Below are positions 25,861 through 35,884 of a stretch of DNA of 64,000 nt, piece after piece. The translations under genes and the position numbers were made by a program. The notes beneath the pieces are model-generated. The model made no database searches. It was not told the DNA's origin and was given only the letters and a program-made list of their open reading frames with translations. This DNA comes from Pontibacter burrus. GTDB taxonomy: Bacteria > Bacteroidota > Bacteroidia > Cytophagales > Hymenobacteraceae. The stretch is from NCBI RefSeq assembly GCF_010686685.1, contig NZ_JAAGWD010000006.1, positions 248,001 to 312,000 of the forward strand. Direction: 5' to 3'. Position 1 is the stretch's first letter. Each line of letters opens with the position of its first letter.

Positions 25861-26498
25861 CTGTGATCTAATTATTTGTTCATTAACAGAATAAACTATA
25901 GCAGGCTTTACTTATTGGTCATCCCGAACCAAGCTAAGAAATTTAACTGCACTATAGCTTCTCTCCTGTCTTTTCGAATAACGTGAGAAATCTATCTCAA
26001 ACTATAGTTCTCTTTTGTCATGTCGAGCGATAGTCGAGACATCTTATTTGTCCTATAGCTGGCTATAGTTGCCACTTGCCACAAGCAGTCTCTTTCATAG
26101 CTGCTTCTTATCCTGGGAGCTCTACCAGCCTACTGTTGCCATAGTTGCTTTGGTGCGCTCACGGCCGTGGGGCCCCGTCTTCGGGCATCGCGCGGTGTAC
26201 ATTTCTTTTGCTCCTGCCTCGTAATGCCTGACGGCACCAGAAATCTACAAGGCGCTCAACCCAAAGACTGTGATCACTCGATAGCTAAAACTATAGTTAG
26301 TTTGAGCAGCTATATTTCTGTTGCCTTTCCGTGGTAGTAGTTCCGCGGGTCAGGCTACGCCTGCCTGCTCGGTATGAAACTATAGAACTATAAGTAAAAC
26401 TATAGTAAAAGCAGAAAGTGTCCCCTTGAGGGGACTATAGGAGTGTTTAAACTCCTACAATAGAACTATAGCCCAAACTATAGCAAAGGCCGTAGAAA

Positions 26499-26617
26499 TT
26501 CCCCGCCTTAGACAAGGAGGGGTTGGGGGTGGTTGGATCACTGTAACTATAGAACTATAGCTTAAACTATAGCAGTAGCAAAAACTCCCTCTCCTATTTT
26601 TAGGAGAGGGCTGGGGT
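26499..26617. repeat. Two REP-like palindromes in the same orientation
   Basis: CCCCGCCTTAGACAAGGAGGGG then TTGGGGGTGG at 26499-26533, and CCCTCTCCTATTTTTAGGAGAGGG then CTGGGGTGAG at 26583-26617 (each shown in part). Same family as 16129-16252 and 35545-35731. Confidence 0.7.
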
Positions 26618-26627
26618 GAGATCCCCC

Positions 26628-27110
26628 CTACCCTTTTGCTTCAGCTACAACTGTTTGTGGTAGAAATCTTTTGAAAACCGGCAGAAAAATAAAGTAAAGA
26701 ACCAGGCCGCTTGGGAGAGCAAGTATTGCCCAGGCCGAAATGCCAGCCAGGTTTGCCTGCCATAATTTATTTAAAGCATTCAGCCAGTCGGAGCGGAACA
26801 TGGCGGTCATTTCATCGAAAGTGAGTTGCAGCTCATCCAACCCGAACCAACTGATACCCAGCTTTATGAAGGGCAATGCAAGCAGGATCTGGAAAGGCTG
26901 CATCAGGTAGCTAACCAGCACGGTAGCAGCAATATTTAACCGGAAACGTGCGGCAATGGCGGTACCTAAAACTGTTGTAGCGCCAAGCATCGGAATTACA
27001 CCCACCACAGAGCCAACAGCCACCGTTGCCGCCAGCTTTTGCGGCGACATTCCCTGCTTCAGCAAGTTAAGCATGGGTTGTATAATTCTGCGTCTGAAAA
27101 ACTCTTTCAA
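26628..27110 (-). CDS. DUF2062 membrane protein
   Basis: DUF2062 family, recognised by RRRIIQPMLNLLKQGMSPQK followed by GSVVGVIPMLGATTVLGTAIA, then SYLMQPFQILLALPFIKLG, with three to four membrane segments. The family is widespread, often beside glycosyltransferases; function unknown. The start is uncertain: the frame is open to a TTG at 27257 (209 residues), but the family begins at about KEFFRRRI, so a TTG at 27110 giving about 160 residues is preferred. The first ATG (27074) would cut into the domain. Confidence 0.7.
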   Translation of the reverse strand: MKEFFRRRIIQPMLNLLKQGMSPQKLAATVAVGSVVGVIPMLGATTVLGTAIAARFRLNIAATVLVSYLMQPFQILLALPFIKLGISWFGLDELQLTFDEMTAMFRSDWLNALNKLWQANLAGISAWAILALPSGLVLYFIFLPVFKRFLPQTVVAEAKG

Positions 27111-27414
27111 GATAAATGCAGCGCGGCTGCCGGTTAAAACTATAGGAAAATTAAAAAGGAATACCAGTACGGCTGTTTCAGAAGCGTATGCTGATGCAAT
27201 CTGCGGTACTAAATTACGCTGGTTTATACGCTTACACGTAAAAAGTAACCTTAACAATTCGTTAAATAATTGTTAAAATTAAGTCAATCCTGCCTTTTAG
27301 CAAGTGGTGTAACTTCAATTTGTATAGAACTCCTAATTATTTTTCAGGAGGCACTAAACCATTGAGGTAATGTTGTGTCTAAAACCCACACTAACACGTT
27401 ACCAACTCATCTGA

Positions 27415-30210
27415 ATGAAAAAGGTTTTACTAACGATGGTCCTTTTGTTTACCATCGTGGGAGCATTTGCTCAAAGTGCATCTATTACTGGATCTATCCA
27501 GAGCAACCTGGACAAAACTGCTTTGCCAGGAGCCAGCGTACTGCTGGTAAATAATGCAACCTCTACTACCGTTGCATCCATTACCGATACCGAAGGCCGC
27601 TTCCGTTTCGAGCGCGTTGCCGCTGGCGATTACACCCTTCGGGTTAATTACCTTGGTTTTAAACCTTACTCCAGACCAATTAAAATGGAAGGCAAGTCCA
27701 TTGCCCTGGGTATGGTTGTGCTGGAAGAAGCTACTGCTACTATAGGCGAAATTCAGGTAATTGGTCGTGCGCCACTTGGCGAGCAGAAAGGCGACACCGC
27801 CCAGTTTAATGCAAAAGCTTTTAAAACCGCACCTGATGCCAGCGCTGAAGAACTGGTAACTAAAATGCCCGGCATAACCGTGCAGGATGGTAAAATACAG
27901 GCACAAGGCGAAGAAGTAAGACAGATCATGATTGACGGAAAGCGCTACACCGGCGAAGACGTGAACACCGCTATCCGTAACATTTCTGCCGATATGATCG
28001 AGAGTGTACAGGTTTTCGACGGACAGAGCGACCGCGCTGCTTTCAGCGGATTTGACGATGGTAACCGCTTAAAAACACTGAACTTTACAACCAGAAGAGA
28101 TCGCCGCCATGGCTATGTAGGTAAGGTAACTGCCGGATATGGCTCCGACGACCGCTACATGCTGGGCGCCAGTGTAAACTACTATAATGGCGACCGCCGC
28201 GTAACGGTAACAGGCCTTAGCAACAACATCAACATGTTCGATTTCTCGGTTGGTGAAACGCCGGGTGGCAGCATGCGTGGCCGCAGAGGTCCGTTTGGCG
28301 GCTCCCCTAGCGGTATCAGCAACACCAACATGTTCAGCATCAACTTCAACGATATGCTGGGCAAAAAAGTAGAGGTAAGCGGTAACTATACGTATTCTAA
28401 CCGCGATGTGAACAACAGCTACTACCGTTTCCGTGACTTCATTAACACGGATACCGCTTACGTAGAGAACAGCACCGACAACGACATTAACGACAGCCAT
28501 CGTTTTAACCTGCGCCTGCAGTACAACATAAACGAGAACAACCGCCTGTTGGTAACGCCAACTATCTCGGTTCAGAACACAGATGCGCTGACAAACATAA
28601 ATGCCTTTACAGTTGATAACGCCGGTTCTGCCGGAGCTGAAAACCTGACAGAGTCACTTACCAGCAACCAAAACAAGGGTCAGAATATCAACTTCAGAAA
28701 CAACATCCTGTATTCGCACCGTTTTGGTAATACCGGTCGTATTTTAACGACTAACTTCACGACCAACTATACCACCAGCAACGATAAAACTTACCAGCTG
28801 GAGAACACCGAAAACTTTGCTGACCCGAACGAAAACATTAATCGTGATCAGTTTATAAAACTGGACCGGGAGAACTTTACATGGGAAGGTAACGTGGATT
28901 ACTCACAGCGCTTGGGCGAGAATTCACGCCTGCAGCTGGAGTACAACATCTCGAACCAGACCAACGATTCTGACAGAAGAACTTACGACTTTCTAGAAGA
29001 AACCGGTCGCTATTCCGATGCTGCCAACGCACCGCTGAGCAACACGTTCAGCAGCGATTACCTGTCGCAGACATTTGGTCCGAGCTACCAGTTCCGTTCT
29101 GACAAGACCCGTTTTCAGGCAAACATGCGTTACCAGATCGCCAGCCTGAACAGCAACATCGTATATCCGGAAGTTTACCCGATCAAGCGTAACTTTAACT
29201 CTGTACTTCCTTCGGCAGAATTGGAATACAAGTTTACTGAGTCCCGTAACCTGAACATCAACTTCCGTTCAAATACCAATGTGCCTTCTGTGGCCGACCT
29301 GCAGGATGTACTGGATATCTCAAGACCGCTGCAACTGCGCGTTGGTAACCCTAACCTGGACCAGGATTATCAGAATCGCATCAACATCCGTTACCGTAAC
29401 TTTAATGCAGAAACCAACCAGGTGTTCTTTGTTGGCATGTTCGGAACGATGACGCAGAACTATGTAGCTAACAGTGTGTATACCCGTAACATACCGGCTG
29501 ATTTTATTGAAGGATATGATCCACAGCCAGGTGCCCGTTTGTCGCGCCCCGAGAACATGGATGGCTACTGGAACGTGCGCTCGTTCGTAAACTATGGTCA
29601 GCCGCTCAACTTCATAAGCTCGAACTTCAACGTGTTTGGTTCGGTGGGTTATGAACGCAGACCTGGTAAGCTGGATGAAGAAGTAAACTATGCCAACACA
29701 ACCAACATGGGTGTGGGCCTGAACCTGAGCAGCAACATCAGCGAAAAAGTTGACTTCTCAGTATCTACCAACTCCAACTACAACATTGTTCAGAATACAC
29801 TGCTGGCGCAAAGCAATAACAACTACTACACCCAGAACACGAACCTGCGTTATAACTGGACTATGTGGAAAGGATTTGTTTACCGTACTGAGCTGAGACA
29901 CCAGTTTACTTCCGGACTTAACAACAGCGTAGACAACAACTTTACACTTTGGAACATGAGCCTTAGCAAAAAGCTGTTCAAGAACCAGCAAGGTGAGATC
30001 AGCTTCAGCGTAAATGACGTGTTGGGCCAGAACGTGAGCGTGCAACGTAACGTAGCTACTGACTACATCGAGGATATGCAGTCAACAGTGCTGCAGCGCT
30101 TCTTTATGGTTTCGTTCTCTTATAACATCCGCAAATTCCTGAGCGGCTCTGCACCGGAAGAGAATAACAACCGCGGTCAGTGGGGACCAGGAATGCGCGG
30201 TCGTAATTAA
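27415..30210 (+). CDS. TonB-dependent receptor-like outer-membrane barrel protein
   Basis: A 931-residue exported protein. Signal peptide VLLTMVLLFTIVGAFAQ (cut near 19). Residues 22-108 are a carboxypeptidase-regulatory-like beta-sandwich (SITGSIQSNLDKTALPGASV...GDYTLRVNYLGFKPY). The plug follows (EELVTKMPGITVQDGKIQ, 142-159; MIESVQVFDG near 193), then a long barrel of alternating strands. A Gly/Arg-rich loop (GSMRGRRGPFGG) lies near residue 285. Such proteins import large nutrients or metal complexes using TonB energy. No SusD partner is next to it, so the substrate is unknown. Confidence 0.85.
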   Translation: MKKVLLTMVLLFTIVGAFAQSASITGSIQSNLDKTALPGASVLLVNNATSTTVASITDTEGRFRFERVAAGDYTLRVNYLGFKPYSRPIKMEGKSIALGMVVLEEATATIGEIQVIGRAPLGEQKGDTAQFNAKAFKTAPDASAEELVTKMPGITVQDGKIQAQGEEVRQIMIDGKRYTGEDVNTAIRNISADMIESVQVFDGQSDRAAFSGFDDGNRLKTLNFTTRRDRRHGYVGKVTAGYGSDDRYMLGASVNYYNGDRRVTVTGLSNNINMFDFSVGETPGGSMRGRRGPFGGSPSGISNTNMFSINFNDMLGKKVEVSGNYTYSNRDVNNSYYRFRDFINTDTAYVENSTDNDINDSHRFNLRLQYNINENNRLLVTPTISVQNTDALTNINAFTVDNAGSAGAENLTESLTSNQNKGQNINFRNNILYSHRFGNTGRILTTNFTTNYTTSNDKTYQLENTENFADPNENINRDQFIKLDRENFTWEGNVDYSQRLGENSRLQLEYNISNQTNDSDRRTYDFLEETGRYSDAANAPLSNTFSSDYLSQTFGPSYQFRSDKTRFQANMRYQIASLNSNIVYPEVYPIKRNFNSVLPSAELEYKFTESRNLNINFRSNTNVPSVADLQDVLDISRPLQLRVGNPNLDQDYQNRINIRYRNFNAETNQVFFVGMFGTMTQNYVANSVYTRNIPADFIEGYDPQPGARLSRPENMDGYWNVRSFVNYGQPLNFISSNFNVFGSVGYERRPGKLDEEVNYANTTNMGVGLNLSSNISEKVDFSVSTNSNYNIVQNTLLAQSNNNYYTQNTNLRYNWTMWKGFVYRTELRHQFTSGLNNSVDNNFTLWNMSLSKKLFKNQQGEISFSVNDVLGQNVSVQRNVATDYIEDMQSTVLQRFFMVSFSYNIRKFLSGSAPEENNNRGQWGPGMRGRN

Positions 30211-30233
30211 GCATATTAGAGCTAGTAATATAG

Positions 30234-30266
30234 AAAAGCCTGCAGTACTTACTGCAGGCTTTTTTG
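30234..30266 (+). terminator. Rho-independent terminator of the TonB-type gene
   Basis: AAAAGCCTGCAGT (30234-30246) / ACTGCAGGCTTTT (30251-30263), T run. Confidence 0.92.
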
Positions 30267-30424
30267 CTTTTATACCTTAAGGGAGTTATAGCAAATCAGA
30301 CGCTGGACAACTATAGTTTATAGTCAGGCTGCTCTTTAGATTCAACTATAGATTCTGTAATCTTTCCAGCGTTAAGCAGCAGCGAGTGAAAACTATAGTT
30401 AGGCGAGGCTCTGAAAAGCAACAA

Positions 30425-30447
30425 GGCCGGAAGGGAACCTTCCGGCC
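30425..30447 (-). terminator. Terminator of the DUF5694 gene
   Basis: Perfect 10-pair stem GGCCGGAAGG (30425-30434) / CCTTCCGGCC (30438-30447). On the minus strand it is followed by TTGTTGCTTTTC. Confidence 0.7.
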
Positions 30448-30474
30448 ATGCTACAAACTATAGTTCTCTAGTTG

Positions 30475-31569
30475 CTATGGCAGATCATTATAATTTACCA
30501 GTTTTACGTCTGGCATTTTAGCGAAGATCTCTTCCATGCCTTTACGGTGCGATGAGCCAACGGCAACTATAACTTTGCTCGCTCCTTTTTCTTTTGCCTG
30601 CCGAATGATGTTCTCGCAGATACCTTGATTTCGCTTCTCCCACCAGTACAGCATCTGCTTTACTTCTTCGGTAATAAACCCAGGCTCAGCAAAGAAACGC
30701 GGACCACCCAGAAAATTCACGTGCTCATCTAATTCTGCATAAAGCGCTGAATTCAGGAAAACATAGTCGGTGTAATCTATCCCTTTCATGCGCTCAGATG
30801 CTTCGGCTACGTATTTATTGATGGCCTTTACTGCGGCTGCTTCTTTTGAAGTGGAATCAGCTTTGGCAGCAGCATTCATAGCGTCTCTTTTAGCTATTGC
30901 TTTATTAGTGGCCTCGTTCCAGGCAGCTTCATATTTCTGGCAGTCGGCTGCATAAATTCTGTCGTGGCCAAGCTCATATACCAACGGAAAGAAAATGCGC
31001 TGGTACTCGCTGTTCTTCCGGATCAACCCAACTTTACGCAGCGTGTCTGCGCCGCCAAACAGCTTCTCGAAGTAGGCCTGCTCGCTTTTTTCAAACTTGT
31101 TCTGCATTTGCTGCTCCAGCACCCAGAACTGGTATTCTGCATTGCCGCGGTCATGGTTCAGGTAAAGGCTGCGGGCCAGCTCCATTCTTGTTTTATGATG
31201 ATAGGCAAATTTATTTAGCGCTTCGTAAGCCTTAGCTGTATTTACCTTCTTGGCTGCCCCCTTCGGATCACGCCCTTGAAGAAAATCCATCTTCTTGTTG
31301 ATTGATTTGGATGACAGATGACCGGCTGCTATTGCTGCTCTTTGGTCTTCAGGAGACAGGTATTCCCCGAAAACCATGTCAGGTTTATAGTTCTTCAGTT
31401 TGTCGATAACCGGGCGGTAAAAATCATCGGGATTGGTATTACCGTGTGCCGAGCCAACTATAAGAATCTCAATTTGCTGTGCTTTTACATTGAAAGCGGT
31501 TAAAAAGCTCAGGAGAGCAACTATAGAAAGTCTGCTTAGTAAGCTAGTGCGTGTAGAAGTAGTTATCAT
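30475..31569 (-). CDS. Exported DUF5694 protein (TraB/EreA-like)
   Basis: A 364-residue protein. The start at 31569 gives a signal peptide (LSIVALLSFLTAFNVKAQ, cut near 30); an upstream start at 31608 is less likely. DUF5694 features: an early strand with the family's His (ILIVGSAHGNTNPDDFY), then KPDMVFGEYLSPED, and late CENIIRQAKEKG followed by VIVAVGSSHRKGMEEIF. The pattern of GxxH, an acidic GEY and a C-terminal GxxHxxG recalls the TraB/ChaN/EreA clan, which includes esterase- and protease-like members. Activity unknown. Confidence 0.75.
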   Translation of the reverse strand: MITTSTRTSLLSRLSIVALLSFLTAFNVKAQQIEILIVGSAHGNTNPDDFYRPVIDKLKNYKPDMVFGEYLSPEDQRAAIAAGHLSSKSINKKMDFLQGRDPKGAAKKVNTAKAYEALNKFAYHHKTRMELARSLYLNHDRGNAEYQFWVLEQQMQNKFEKSEQAYFEKLFGGADTLRKVGLIRKNSEYQRIFFPLVYELGHDRIYAADCQKYEAAWNEATNKAIAKRDAMNAAAKADSTSKEAAAVKAINKYVAEASERMKGIDYTDYVFLNSALYAELDEHVNFLGGPRFFAEPGFITEEVKQMLYWWEKRNQGICENIIRQAKEKGASKVIVAVGSSHRKGMEEIFAKMPDVKLVNYNDLP

Positions 31570-31855
31570 AAGTAGTAGCGGTTTGGGTTCTGTTTTTTTA
31601 TATACCAAAGGTGCTTCTTTACTTTCAGCTACAGAATAAAATTATACCAAACCCCGGAAATATTATCCGAACCTGAGCTATAGTTTGCTTGCCCAACAGT
31701 TGCTGCTTTTCTGTGCATATTGTGGCTGGTACATGAACTATAGTTGAAAGGCTGTTTAACCTTGCCAGTTGTACAAACCAACTATAGTTTGGCACAAGCG
31801 AAGCTGCTCGTGCCGAACTATAGCATACAATAGATAATTTAGCTAAAGCGTTTTG

Positions 31856-34276
31856 TTAAAGTCTTCCCTCCTCCTCTGCTGTTCCGGTTCTGCGGTTACG
31901 GGCTGCTTTTACTTTAGAGCTTCCGAATTTATAGTTGAAAGTCAGGTTAAGGCGGCGGCTCTCCCACTGATTTTGCCAGTACATATCCACGTTGTTGTAT
32001 TTAAGCGTTGCTCTGGAACGGCTGCTGTCTAAGATATCGCTCAGCTTTAAACTTATAGTTGCCTTGTCTTTCCAGATCGACTTCTTCACACCCAGGTCGA
32101 ACTGGTAGTTAGCCTGCGTGTTGTACAAGCCCTGTACAGATGGTGAACTATAGTAACCTGAGAACTGCACTTTGTAAGCCTTTGGCAGCGTAAAATGTTG
32201 CTCCGTGCTGGCCGACCAGCTAAACTGCTCCTGGTTATAAGCATTGCCTTTTACCGGAGTCTTCACGCTGTTAAAAGAACCTGACAGCTGCAGATCAGAA
32301 CTCCACCAATTGGTAACGGGAAACGAACCGCCACTGCTCAGGCTCAGGTTGGTAGCTTTGCTAAGGTTTTCAGGTCTGCTGATGCTTACTTTTGTCTCAT
32401 CGTTCTGCTCGATCACACTGGTTACAAAGTTGTTCGACTCCAGGTAGCTAATGCTCAGCAGCTGGAAATTTTTGTAAGTATAGCTGGCTTGTAGTGAGTT
32501 AGAGTAAGAGGCCTCCAGAAACGGATTACCTTCCAGGGCTGTGTAAGGGTCTGAGAAAAATGTGAATGGGTTCAGGCTGCTATAAGACGGACGGCTGATG
32601 CGACGACTGTAAGATGCAGAAAACCGGTTATTGTCGTTCGCACTATAGCTTACAAACAGGCTTGGAAAGAACTGCACGTAATCCTGGTCTACTACTTTGG
32701 CTGTTAATGAATAACCGTCTGCTGTAGTTCGTTCCGCCCTGATGCCGGCTTTCATGCTCAGTTTATCGCTGAACTTTTTGCTCAGGCTCAGGTAAGCTGC
32801 CTGTATCGTTTCGTTGTACACAAAGCTGTTGGTACGCTTCTCATTCACTACCCAGCCCTGCTCCTGCTGTTCCTCGAACTTAATATCGCTGTCGTTGCGC
32901 ACCCAGCTCGCTTTTAAACCTGCTTCTGCCTTGTAGCCTTCTCCAAACGAATGCACATAATCTGTTTTAAGGGATTTAATGTTGGCCTCGGCGCCTGTAT
33001 AGCTGCGCAGTTGTGTTGGGGCCTGAATTGCTTCACCTGCTGCATTGTAAAAGTTGTTGGTAAAGTTTTCATCCGCATCTCTGCTGAAGCGTACATAATC
33101 GGCATCAAAACTCAGCGAGCGGCCTGCACTTATATCAAACTTATAGTTCAGGTTCAGGCTATAGTTGTCTGAGCCGGACTCTTTCGGGTTGTGCATATCC
33201 AGGCTGCCAAATGCTTTGCCCTGGGTGTCATAGTTTACAGAATTGCTGGTGGTAAGCGTGTTTTCTGGGGAACTATAGCCTTTTGCCATAATGCCTACTG
33301 TATGCTTTTTGTTGATGAAGTAATCGGCACCGGCTGCCAGGTTGTAGGTTTTGGTTACCGGGTGCCAGTAGTTTTCCTGCACATACAGGCTGTCGTTGAT
33401 GTTGCGCTTAAGCGTCAGTAGGTTAAAGGAATTATAGTGGCCGGTGCTGAAGCGGGTGAAAAGGCTTACCTTTCCGGTGTTATAGTTCAGGTTCACACCG
33501 CCATTCACTTTCTCGTATCTGCCATAGCCCAGACCAATATTGGCCGTTACGTTCATCCCCAAAGTCTCGTCTCTTTTAAGCTGAATGTTGATGGTACCGG
33601 CTGTGCCCGCAGCATCGAAAGAGGCTGGCGGATTTGCTATCAGCTCCACTTTGCTCACTGCCGAGGCTGGCAATGATTTCAGGTAGCTCTGCAGCTCGCT
33701 TCCGCTCATGTAAGTCATTTTGCCATTGATCATCACGTTCACGCTGCTGCTTCCCCTGAAAATAATGTTGTCGTCCTTATCCAGGCGCACACCGGGCGCT
33801 TTCTTCAGCACTTCCAGCGAATTATCTCCGGTAGTATTCAGTTGCTCTACATTCAGAACCAGGCGGTCTGCAAGCTGCTCCAGCGCTGGCCGCTGCCCTT
33901 TTACCACTACTTCCTGCAACGCATTGGCTTTCTCCAGCATTGGTATAGTTGGTACCTGAATTGTTTGCTGCTTTACCTCAAAGGCGGCACTTTGTGCCGG
34001 AGCAAAACCAACCATCAGCGCTTTTACGATGTACTTTCCCGGCTTCACATTTCCGAAACTATAGGCACCGGCTTCGTCTGTCATGTTAGTACCTGTTGTG
34101 GTTGAATCAGGTAATTGTAGTAACACGACTGTACTATAACCTTGTGGTTCCTGGGTTGATGCGTTTGTAACCAACCCTTTTATAGTTACCCCGGATTGTG
34201 CGCGTGCATTCAGAACTATAAAGTTTAATCCGGCAAACAGTAGTGCGAAGAGAACGTGAGCGGTAAAGTTTTTCAT
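31856..34276 (-). CDS. TonB-dependent receptor family outer-membrane protein
   Basis: An 806-residue exported protein. Start at 34276 gives the signal VLFALLFAGLNFIVLNARAQ. A carboxypeptidase-regulatory-like domain follows (VTIKGLVTNASTQEPQGYST...GKYIVKALMVGF), then the plug with LEVLKKAPGVRLDKDDNIIF and MINGKMTYMSGSELQSYL (about 165-205), then ELIANPPASFDAAGTAGTI and a barrel of about 550 residues. This is the barrel type common in Bacteroidota and often annotated outer membrane beta-barrel protein. Divergent from the LytS-like kinase gene with 210 bases between, so it may be a target of that system; that link is inference. Confidence 0.85.
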   Translation of the reverse strand: MKNFTAHVLFALLFAGLNFIVLNARAQSGVTIKGLVTNASTQEPQGYSTVVLLQLPDSTTTGTNMTDEAGAYSFGNVKPGKYIVKALMVGFAPAQSAAFEVKQQTIQVPTIPMLEKANALQEVVVKGQRPALEQLADRLVLNVEQLNTTGDNSLEVLKKAPGVRLDKDDNIIFRGSSSVNVMINGKMTYMSGSELQSYLKSLPASAVSKVELIANPPASFDAAGTAGTINIQLKRDETLGMNVTANIGLGYGRYEKVNGGVNLNYNTGKVSLFTRFSTGHYNSFNLLTLKRNINDSLYVQENYWHPVTKTYNLAAGADYFINKKHTVGIMAKGYSSPENTLTTSNSVNYDTQGKAFGSLDMHNPKESGSDNYSLNLNYKFDISAGRSLSFDADYVRFSRDADENFTNNFYNAAGEAIQAPTQLRSYTGAEANIKSLKTDYVHSFGEGYKAEAGLKASWVRNDSDIKFEEQQEQGWVVNEKRTNSFVYNETIQAAYLSLSKKFSDKLSMKAGIRAERTTADGYSLTAKVVDQDYVQFFPSLFVSYSANDNNRFSASYSRRISRPSYSSLNPFTFFSDPYTALEGNPFLEASYSNSLQASYTYKNFQLLSISYLESNNFVTSVIEQNDETKVSISRPENLSKATNLSLSSGGSFPVTNWWSSDLQLSGSFNSVKTPVKGNAYNQEQFSWSASTEQHFTLPKAYKVQFSGYYSSPSVQGLYNTQANYQFDLGVKKSIWKDKATISLKLSDILDSSRSRATLKYNNVDMYWQNQWESRRLNLTFNYKFGSSKVKAARNRRTGTAEEEGRL

Positions 34277-34486
34277 GGTTCGGTGTTTTGCGTTAATGTT
34301 GAACCAAAGATGCAGCATGCACTGCGCCTTATAAATTAAACTATCCCAACCCCTCCAAACATTATCTTAATCCCGAAGGGCAGCCAAAACTGGGTTAGCA
34401 TAAGGAAAGCTATAGTTCGAACTATAAACCGGGTGGTTAGGATAAAAGAAGTGTAAAATGTTCCTGTTTATGTATAGCTTTAAAAC

Positions 34487-35503
34487 ATGAATCCGCAATA
34501 CAAAAAGATGGGGTGGCACCTGCTGGGCTGGTCACTCTTTATAGGCTATGCACTGTCGGGGTACTTTATTTACCAGTGGGACTACAAAGTGCTCCTACTA
34601 ACCCTTTCGCAGCTGTTCCTGTACATGGTGCAGTTCTATGTATGTTATTTGCTGTTGTTTCCGCTCTGGATGCGCTACCGCCACTGGCTGGTTTTAACAC
34701 CGGGCATAATTGGTGTGATGATACTTTATATCTGTTTGCGCTACCTGGTAGAGGAAGTCCTGTACGATATCGTTTTCGGATTCAGCAACTATAGCTATGG
34801 CACAGCTTTCAGCTACTACTTCTTTGATAACATCTACTGGTCGCTACCCGGCATCTTTATGGGCGGTGTGGTATGGGCTTTCGAATCTACATTGCAGAAA
34901 GAACGCGAAAACCGCAGCCTGCGCCAGGAGAAAACACAGGCGGAACTGGCCTTCCTGAAAACGCAGGTAAACCCGCACTTTTTATATAACACGCTCAACT
35001 ATATTTACTCGCTGGCCTATCCTGTGTCCGAAAAACTGGGGAATGCAATTATCAAACTATCGGACCTGATGCGTTATATGCTGCACGAAAGCCAGGACGG
35101 CAAAATAGAGTTACAGAAAGAGATCGATTACCTGCAGAACTACATCGACATCTATCGCCTCCGGTTTGATGAGAAGTTTTATGTGAACTTTGAAATACAG
35201 GGGCATGTAAACGGGCAGCGCGTGCCTTCGCTTGTACTGATTCCGTTTGTAGAGAATGCCCTGAAGCATGGCGTGGTAGATGATCCCGCATCACCCATAA
35301 ACATCTGTTTAAAAGTGCAGGACCAGCAGGTACAATTCGAGGTAAGTAACCGCATCAGTCATAATCAGAAAGACCAGACAACAGGCGTAGGTTTACCAAA
35401 CATCCGCCGCCGCCTGGAGCTGCTTTACCCCAACCAGTATTCCCTGAAAATAGAGGAAGATGCACATCATTATACAACCAAAATGAAGCTGCACCAGATT
35501 TGA
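34487..35503 (+). CDS. LytS/YehU-type sensor histidine kinase
   Basis: A 338-residue membrane kinase. Four membrane segments lie within residues 10-130; then a coiled linker (ESTLQKERENRSLRQEKTQAE) and the His_kinase motif FLKTQVNPHFLYNTLN with phospho-acceptor His164. The ATPase domain shows the N box (VLIPFVENALKHG) and a G box (TTGVGLPNIRRRL). It should phosphorylate the LytTR regulator at 35885, separated by 381 bases of repeats. No extracellular sensing domain is visible beyond short loops. Confidence 0.9.
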   Translation: MNPQYKKMGWHLLGWSLFIGYALSGYFIYQWDYKVLLLTLSQLFLYMVQFYVCYLLLFPLWMRYRHWLVLTPGIIGVMILYICLRYLVEEVLYDIVFGFSNYSYGTAFSYYFFDNIYWSLPGIFMGGVVWAFESTLQKERENRSLRQEKTQAELAFLKTQVNPHFLYNTLNYIYSLAYPVSEKLGNAIIKLSDLMRYMLHESQDGKIELQKEIDYLQNYIDIYRLRFDEKFYVNFEIQGHVNGQRVPSLVLIPFVENALKHGVVDDPASPINICLKVQDQQVQFEVSNRISHNQKDQTTGVGLPNIRRRLELLYPNQYSLKIEEDAHHYTTKMKLHQI

Positions 35504-35884
35504 CACAGGCTTTGCAGGACCAAAGGATTGCTTCTGATGCTGAAAACCCACCCATAACCCCTCCGAGGAGGGGAATCATCGCAATTGTAAATATAAATTC
35601 TGTCGAACTATAGTTGGGCGTCCCGCTCAGTGCGATTGCAAATCCGACTTTAGAAACATGTCACGGATCACAGATCCGCGCAAGCAACAAGTGAGTTAAA
35701 TTCCCCTCCCTGGAGGGGCTAGGGGTAGGTAAAATTTTTAATATCTCAAGTAAATCGAAAACTTAGTCTGATATAATTTTCACATACTGTATCCTGCCAA
35801 CCCAAAAACATTGTAAATCCTTGTTAAAACTTTTTAACTTTCTAACTTACAAACTTTCTAACTCCCCAAACTCACAAACTTAAT
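35504..35884. other. 381-base gap with REP-like inverted pair and AT-word repeat
   Basis: No gene. Contains the REP-like pair (35545-35731), a small hairpin CGGATC-ACA-GATCCG near 35655, one AACTATAGTT copy, and an AT-word run at 35821-35882 (AACTTTCTAACTT and variants) just before the response-regulator start. Confidence 0.65.
35545..35731. repeat. Inverted pair of REP-like palindromes
   Basis: Copy at 35545-35579 (CCCATAACCCCTCCGAGGAG...) and reverse-oriented copy at 35699-35731 (CCCTCCCTGGAGGGGCTAGG...) flank about 120 bases. The same inverted arrangement occurs at 16129-16252. Confidence 0.7.

Larger units (their letters stand above)
25797..26627. other. 831-base repeat-rich noncoding region
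   Basis: No gene supported. Holds the 52-base palindrome; at least 14 copies of CTATAG between 25880 and 26570; a GTCGAGCGATAGTCGAGAC hairpin (about 26021); a GC-rich stretch (about 26150-26280) that resembles decayed or repetitive intergenic DNA with stop-interrupted frames; and REP-like palindromes at 26421-26441, 26499-26533 and 26583-26617. Confidence 0.7.

Noticed and set aside
26150-26280. A small protein gene or pseudogene in the GC-rich noncoding stretch
   Set aside because: Frames are interrupted by stops and none has a credible start; it looks like a repeated intergenic element instead.
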